64,000 bases of DNA from positions 806,001 through 870,000 of the forward strand of contig JAJNNX010000008.1 in the NCBI GenBank assembly GCA_023159155.1, written 5' to 3'. The stretch is from Ustulina deusta. Lineage: Eukaryota > Ascomycota > Sordariomycetes > Xylariales > Xylariaceae. Below the pieces are notes generated by a model. The model did no database searches. It had not been told where the DNA came from and saw only the letters and a list, made by a program, of their open reading frames with translations. The translations under genes and the position numbers were made by a program. Below are positions 58,044 to 64,000 of this stretch, piece by piece; position 1 is the stretch's first letter, and each line of letters starts with the position of its first letter.

Positions 58044-59207
58044 ATGCCTTGCACAAAACTTCTTCGGCCTGCACCGGGCCTGCTTTCGGCCGCTACCCGA
58101 CGAACTCGCCCCGAACGATGCAGCCGGCTTTACGAAGCCGTGGCGGCGCGGAGTGCGCATACAAGCGCACGATCTCTGGGTCGCATAGCGCGACTCCGCC
58201 CGACAACACCCTCCCTCTTGACCCCATCCCTCGCCCCGGCGTCCATGTCTCGCGGCACCCGCAGCATCTTCATCCAGACAGAAAACACGCCAAACCCCGA
58301 TGCGCTGAAGTTTCTACCGAACCACCCAGTGATCCCACCCGAGCTCGGCATCCCCTTCATCGAGTACCTGAACGCGCGGAGCACGATCGCACCGCCGTAT
58401 CCCTCGCCGCTCGCCGCGCAACTCATGAACACGGACGGCGTGACCTCGGTGTTCTACGGCGCCGACTTCATCACCGTCACCAAGGCGCCGGACGCCAACT
58501 GGGTGCACATCCGGCCCGAGATCTTCAGCCTCATCATCGAAGCCATCTCCTCGAACCAGCAGCTGGTCACGGCGAAAGAAGGAGCCGGGGCCGCTTCCGC
58601 GTCGTCGGGCGAGGAGGGGGGGAACGGACAAGAGGTCGAGCGCGATAGTTTGGCCTATGACGAGAACGACGACGAAGTCGTCGGTATGATCAAGGAGCTC
58701 CTCGAGACCCGCATACGCCCCGCCATCCAGGAGGACGGTGGTGATATTGAGTTCCGCGGGTTCGAGGACGGTTACGTCATGTTGAAGCTGAGGGGTGCGT
58801 GCCGAACTTGCGACTCCAGCACTGTCACGTTACAGAATGGTATTGAGGGAATGTTGATGCACTATGTAAGTTTCCCACTCATTATTTCGCCTCTCTTCCT
58901 GTCAAAGCCGGGCTCTCCCTTTTTACGAGCCGTGAAGTCAATTCAGTACGCTTAGGTGGCCCTGTCGTCTGGGTTGACACGAGCTTATCGGGCTACTTGC
59001 ATTTTCCCGATGTTGTATAGGCGGTGCTGATTAGGTTTCCTGCAGATCGAGGAGGTGAAGGGCGTAAAGCAAGTGATGGACCAGGAAGAAGAGGTCTCCA
59101 TCAGGGAGTTTGAAAAGTTTGAGGAGAAATTACGTGAACAGAAAGGGGCCAATGCCGCCACAACAACGCCAGGGAAAAGATCCCTAGCTTCTGTTCTATC
59201 TCCCTAG
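58044..59207 (+). CDS. nfu1: mitochondrial Fe–S cluster scaffold/transfer protein NFU1-like
   Basis: Two exons, 58044-58865 and 59046-59207 (180-nt intron GTAAGT..TGCAG), 327 aa. The first 65 residues are Arg/Ser/Ala-rich without acidic runs, a mitochondrial targeting sequence. The Nfu N-terminal domain starts RSIFIQTENTPNPDALKFLP (about 73-92) and includes FIEYLNARS and VFYGADFITVTK. A Ser/Gly/Glu-rich linker leads to the NifU-like C-terminal domain: IRPAIQEDGGDIEFRGFEDG, then the cluster-binding CxxC (Cys253, Cys256) in RGACRTCDSSTVTLQNGIE. The second exon completes it (IEEVKGVKQVMDQEE). NFU1 passes [4Fe-4S] clusters to targets such as lipoyl synthase. A later in-frame ATG would remove the targeting sequence. 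Confidence 0.93.
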
Positions 59208-62200
59208 CACTGTATGAATTTGATGTAATACCTCCTCACCTTGTTGGATCAAGTATGTCTCTTTACGTGACCAAGAACGGGAAGCAAAGCATCTTCCCTG
59301 AAACTTGGACGATTTTAGTTTAGAATAAAGTTGAAATGTCGTTCTATCACTGCCATTTGCAAAAGCGCGCTCAGAAATCGTCTGGTCTAGTGACCCTGCC
59401 CCGCGGTGGCAATCGAGGGGTATAACGCTCCCAACATCCTTGATGCAAGTTGAATGGATGCTTGGCGCAGGAAGGGCACTGGGAATCTCGACCTTCTTTT
59501 TTTCAATTCGCCTATGAGCCGTGGCCTGACCAAAACCCGCATGGTCCAGTCTAGTCTCCGGCATCATGCAGTAGCTTTTGTGATTGGACCCCGCTTAGAC
59601 CGGTCTTGTCTGATTCGAGGGCGTGTGGGTATGGGGTGGTAGAAATGGAGGAAAAATCGAGAGACCCAAGGTAGCATGACAGGTGCACCGGTGTGGTCAT
59701 GGTGAGCAGGGTGCGCTTGGTGTGGTCACATGGGTTACGTGCAGCTCGAAGCTTTTTGCATCTCACCTCTCCAATAGGCCAGCGTCCTCCCGCCCCCGCA
59801 AAAAGACACACGACGTACGTCAAGCTGCATTGGCTCACGGCTTACGCCATATCTTCTTTCATCCCAGCCCGTCCGATCTATCGAATCTGCTTGGAATGTT
59901 TGCCGCATTGCCTACGCATTCCTTCCCTTCGACCTACACAGGATTTAAGCGTCGGTAGATAGTGCGCGTTGGGTTTCCTGATGCAAGAATAAGGTATTAA
60001 TTGAATAGTTTTCGTACCGGATGAGAGGAAGTTGGGTGTCACAGTTGCATCATACTTATGATCTAAAAACTCACTCAGACTACCTAGACGGATCACAGAA
60101 CAGCCCTCACAATCCTGCCGCAGTTCTGAGTACACGAGCTGCACGCTCTATCCTCAACCAGTGGTAAGTCGAGATGGACTGGCCGCCAAGCCAAGCCCTC
60201 TGCGAAACACCATCTTGCTGCTCACTACCGTTGGATACCTACCTCGTAATTATATGGCTTTAGTGACTCAAAGAGTCCTCGTCTTCCATTGAAACGGCCG
60301 AATGCCTAGATGCATGTTTCCGTCGTTGATTTTGCGTCAGTACACTATACTAGTAGTGTAGGTACATACCTGAATTAGTCCCTACATACGTGACGCAAGC
60401 TTGGTGAGCTCAAGCTCGAATGAGAGGTCGCGCCATCCAGTTACCAGATGTACAAGGTACCTTTTCACTAGTATGGTGTAGTGTAAGCCGGACCCGCGAC
60501 CCGCACATGAAGGGATCGTGAGGGGAGAATCCGGGGTAAGATTTTATGTCACCCATTCGAGACTATGTGTGGTAGTGCCGGAGCCAACCCCAGTTCTGCC
60601 CACAAGTTCTTAGCGCGGAACAGAGACTGACAAAAACCCCTACCACAGATTTAGAATCAGGTCCTGTAGGACGTTCCACAATTTGTAAATTGTTGGCGCT
60701 CCGAGGACCCGAACGGATAGAATTAGTATCAAACCTCATTTTTTCAGGGACGATTTCATCCCACCGAGATGGCCAGAGAAATCTAAGGGCCTAGCTGGGT
60801 GGTTGACCTGAAAAGGGGGCTGGATACAATAGGTATCGTCGGACCTTCTGTGGATCCTTGACAGGATGATAACTTGCTATTTAGGCTGTCGCTTGCAGAG
60901 AGCGAAGGCAATACCTACACATACAGTATAGTTAGGTATGGCGCTTGCGGACACATGCTATGATGACAAGCGTTTTTGGTCATAGCAGAGGTTGCTCCTC
61001 TGTTGAGGGCGTCACATCTTTGATGTCGTGAAACGCTCGAACCCATTTGGGCAGCTAGTAGCACGATCGCTCATCGCTTGGAGACATAATTGTCGCGGAT
61101 TGCTAGTGTGCAAACGACGATAGCTCGAGGGTGGGAGAAAGGGCGGCTTTCCAGAGTATCGCGTGTCCATATCCATCGAGTTTGGTGCTTGTGATTCGTT
61201 ACAGCCGTTGACATACAGCTGTATTCCATGGTGGGAGACCCTCTCCACTACCACCTCAGCCCCGAACCATCCATGCCCTCATTTCCGGAGAGTTATGGGA
61301 CGTTCTTCTTCGGTCGTACTTGGTTGGAAATACCTATCCCCCACCTACAGTATCAAGGCTTGAATTTGGATGCGATATCTGTAGATGGGTCAAGAAAGTG
61401 CAAGTTCTGGCGAGCGCCGCCTCTGCTCATTGAACACTATGTAATGAACGAGAGTTTCCGGTCGGCCTCTAGTGCAAGCTAAGGCATCTGGCCCCGGCAA
61501 GGAAATGAGCAAAGCCACCGTCGCGTAACCGCCATTTGACCTGCATGCATGAAACAGACGCAGGAGGCCCGATGTAGCTCCATCGGTCACCGTTAGTAAA
61601 ACTAGCCTTTGTGGTGCAAAAATCGTCTCGATAGTTGTCGGCCGGCTAGGAAGAACACTGGGCGGGTTCGGCGGTTGATTAGAGAGCCAATGAAGAGGTT
61701 GAGCAGACATCCATGGAACAAGGCTAACCACACTCCTCCATCGTTGCCAAGTCATGGAGGGTGGCACCTGTCGAGGAACTCATTCGTCTGCCCAGCCCCG
61801 TTGAGAGTTTGCTGCGAAAAGTAGATCTTCGATCATCGTGACCACCTGGCTCTAAAGCCAAAAATGACGACCATGAAACCCAAATGCTGATTGGCGCATC
61901 CGGGGCTACTTGGAGAGGAACGGGTGGTGCCATGATTTATGAAGACAGACTGCGACGGCAGCGAATGCATCCGCCCTGCTCCAGAGTGCCGTCGAGAGCA
62001 ACAACTGTTTGGGAGACCCGAAGCACACGGTTAGTATGCGGGGTGCAACGGCTTAAAATGGCCAACTACGGACTGTATTATGTGACTCTCCTTGCGTTCG
62101 AGGGTTGTTTCCTTTCAAGGAGGCCGTCAACATTCTTGCGACGTCATTGGTCAGATGCCCTGGCAAGCCTGGACCGGTTTTGTTTGGCTGGCCTCGAGCC

Positions 62201-64000
62201 CCAACCAAGGGCGTTCTCGAAGAATAGGTAGATTGAGCAATGGATGCTAAAATTAAGGCGGTCGGTCGAATGCAGGAAGCTAGGAGGTGAATGATCTCCG
62301 CCCTCACTGCATCCAACTTTGCGTTTTCGAGAAACTCATTCACTGCACACCAAATTTAGTGCACCTGCAGCAGCAGGGTGCAAGAAAGTTGTATTAACCC
62401 TACACCCAATTAGGCCACGAGGAAGGATATGGGAGCAAGTGCAGCATCATGCATTATTTGGAGGAAGTGGGATTGAGAGAAAAGAGAGGAGGATGCATAT
62501 GAAAACGCGAGAGGAAGTGCGATGGAGAGACGAAAGGGAAGCGAATGAAACCGAATTGTAACCCGACAAGCCAGTACACAGCATGGGAACATTGGCGAAC
62601 ATTGGACAACCTCGGATCTGCCCAGATGCTGCACACAGCCTACCCACAAGTAGACTTCTTAAAAATTCGGAAAGGTTTGTCCACCTCAGTGGGTTATTAT
62701 CTCTGTACTATACATATATAAGCTTGGGGCCCTACGACATCATACGTTGGGATGCTACAGTAGGGACATCATGTACAGTATGTAGAGCTTGCCACCGAGG
62801 TAGGTACAAATAATCTTATTGGTGAAGGGTTTTGTCAAAGTTAGAGGGATCCTTGTCTACCTATTTATATTACCACACACATTATAAGATCTGTATACAT
62901 TAGAGTTCGAGATGTCTCCAACTACACTACTACAGTGGCCGTCTTCGATCATACGAGCCCCTATTGGAAGTATCCATATGGTCTTCAGTTAAATGCTATA
63001 CCCGAAAACTCTTATAACTTTGGGCCGTGTTATTAGAAAATATAGTGTACTTGTAACTAAGTACTATTGGGACCCCATGCGGCTTGTTGTAACATGAACG
63101 AATGACCTCGTAATCTACCTACTTGTGCCGAATAGCGTAGATGAAGGGGTGGATTTTACACGTACACTATCATGCTTTAGCTCGACAAAAAACATCGAGG
63201 ATCTCGTTAACCGATCCATTTCTTAGAGTGAATAACCTTCCTAACAGAGCGGTTGATATTAAACACATGCCCCAGGTGAATAGGTATAAGTAGGTTGGAA
63301 TCATGTGGAAATGACAGTTGGTTATAAATCACCCGAGACACACACATCTGTCGCATGATGGTGTGGTTTAGGCGTTGTTAATTGTGCTCGGTATGACATG
63401 CCGGTCTCTGGGGTGTTCTTGGATGGAGCCTACCTAGGTACCCAGCCCTGAGTGGGTATTTCTACTTATCTCTATACCTAGGATGCCTAGCAGGCCGTAG
63501 TACGCTGTACCTCCCGTCTCCAAGAGCCCACATGCACCACGGACTTTAGTGTATAGGTACTAGACAAGGCAGAACAGGGATCGTCAGAGTGTACCTACCT
63601 GTTTACGCAGTAGGTAACTAATAGGAGGCATGGAAGTCACTGTCCGGGGTGGCCACAGTATGGATTCAGCGTCTCCAGCATGCATTGGCGAACTTTGATC
63701 CCCACCAGCCAATTTTTCCCACCCGCTACAAAGCGGACGCGAGAGAATCTTAGCGGCACCATACCACTGCGCTAGCAGGACAGTAGCAAAGAACAAGATG
63801 CTACAACGTGGTCTTGTGTGTCGCAACACACCTAACACTAGGGGACTTCTTCGCTAGTTCGCCATCTATTCTATGCTGCTCTGCGCAGACGCCCTCTCTC
63901 GCAACACTCTTCCCCGCTCCCAAATCACCTACCTACCTCTTGTTCTCGCTTTTTTGCCTTCCTTCTTCCCACCCTTTCCCCCTTTTTATTCCCTTTGTCT
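59208..64000. other. 4.8-kb gene-free right end
   Basis: No supported gene. Contains three TACACTAC octamers (60353, 60478, 62923) and TACCTAGGTA at 63431-63440. The last 120 bases are very C/T-rich on the plus strand, which resembles the leader or core promoter of a gene that would start just beyond the window. Confidence 0.45.

Noticed and set aside
1..64000. Transposons, CRISPR arrays, rRNA genes
   Set aside because: No transposase, integrase or reverse-transcriptase motif, no regularly spaced direct repeats and no rRNA-like stretch were seen.

Overview
The window is nuclear DNA of a filamentous ascomycete, most likely a Sordariomycete. I infer this from short GT–AG introns (mostly 46–180 nt) with CTAAC/CTGAC-type branch sites, a Zn2Cys6 transcription factor, a PA-TM-RING protein, a GH128 wall enzyme, and intergenic DNA full of TAGGTA/TACCTA words. 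Placement below class is not supported by the sequence alone.

I find 15 intact or near-intact protein genes, one intron-containing tRNA-Asp(GTC) and two degraded genes. Left part (0–15 kb): a small PLDc_N membrane protein (-) and a class I methyltransferase (+) transcribed divergently; a broken protein-kinase-like gene; a Gfo/Idh/MocA sugar dehydrogenase (-) divergent from an aldo-keto reductase (+); TRM9 tRNA methyltransferase (+) converging on a Myb/SANT protein (-) across a homopolymer-rich spacer. Middle (15–38 kb): a 5.9-kb gene-free stretch, tubulin cofactor B (+), a PA-TM-RING ubiquitin ligase (+), a GH128 glucanase with two Kex2-type sites (-), and a seven-exon Zn2Cys6 regulator (+) followed by a decayed membrane-protein gene. 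Right part (38–64 kb): a lineage-specific hypothetical protein, the ribosome-biogenesis pair UTP7 (-)/TSR1 (+) sharing one 555-bp promoter, urease accessory protein UreG (-), tRNA-Asp, a second hypothetical protein, a HIT-type zinc-finger protein (-), the NFU1-like Fe–S scaffold (+), then 4.8 kb without genes.

Most genes are housekeeping: ribosome assembly (UTP7, TSR1, probably the HIT finger), tRNA wobble modification (TRM9), tubulin folding, Fe–S assembly and urease maturation. There is no recognisable secondary-metabolite cluster and no transposase or reverse transcriptase.

The least explained signal is in the gene-free DNA. The octamer TACACTAC/GTAGTGTA occurs at least 18 times and the palindrome TACCTAGGTA six times; every copy I located is outside the exons of the genes called here. 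Splicing is also unusual in places: an inferred 8-nt exon in UTP7 and a 13-nt exon in the Zn2Cys6 gene. All exon coordinates were derived by hand from reading frames and splice signals.
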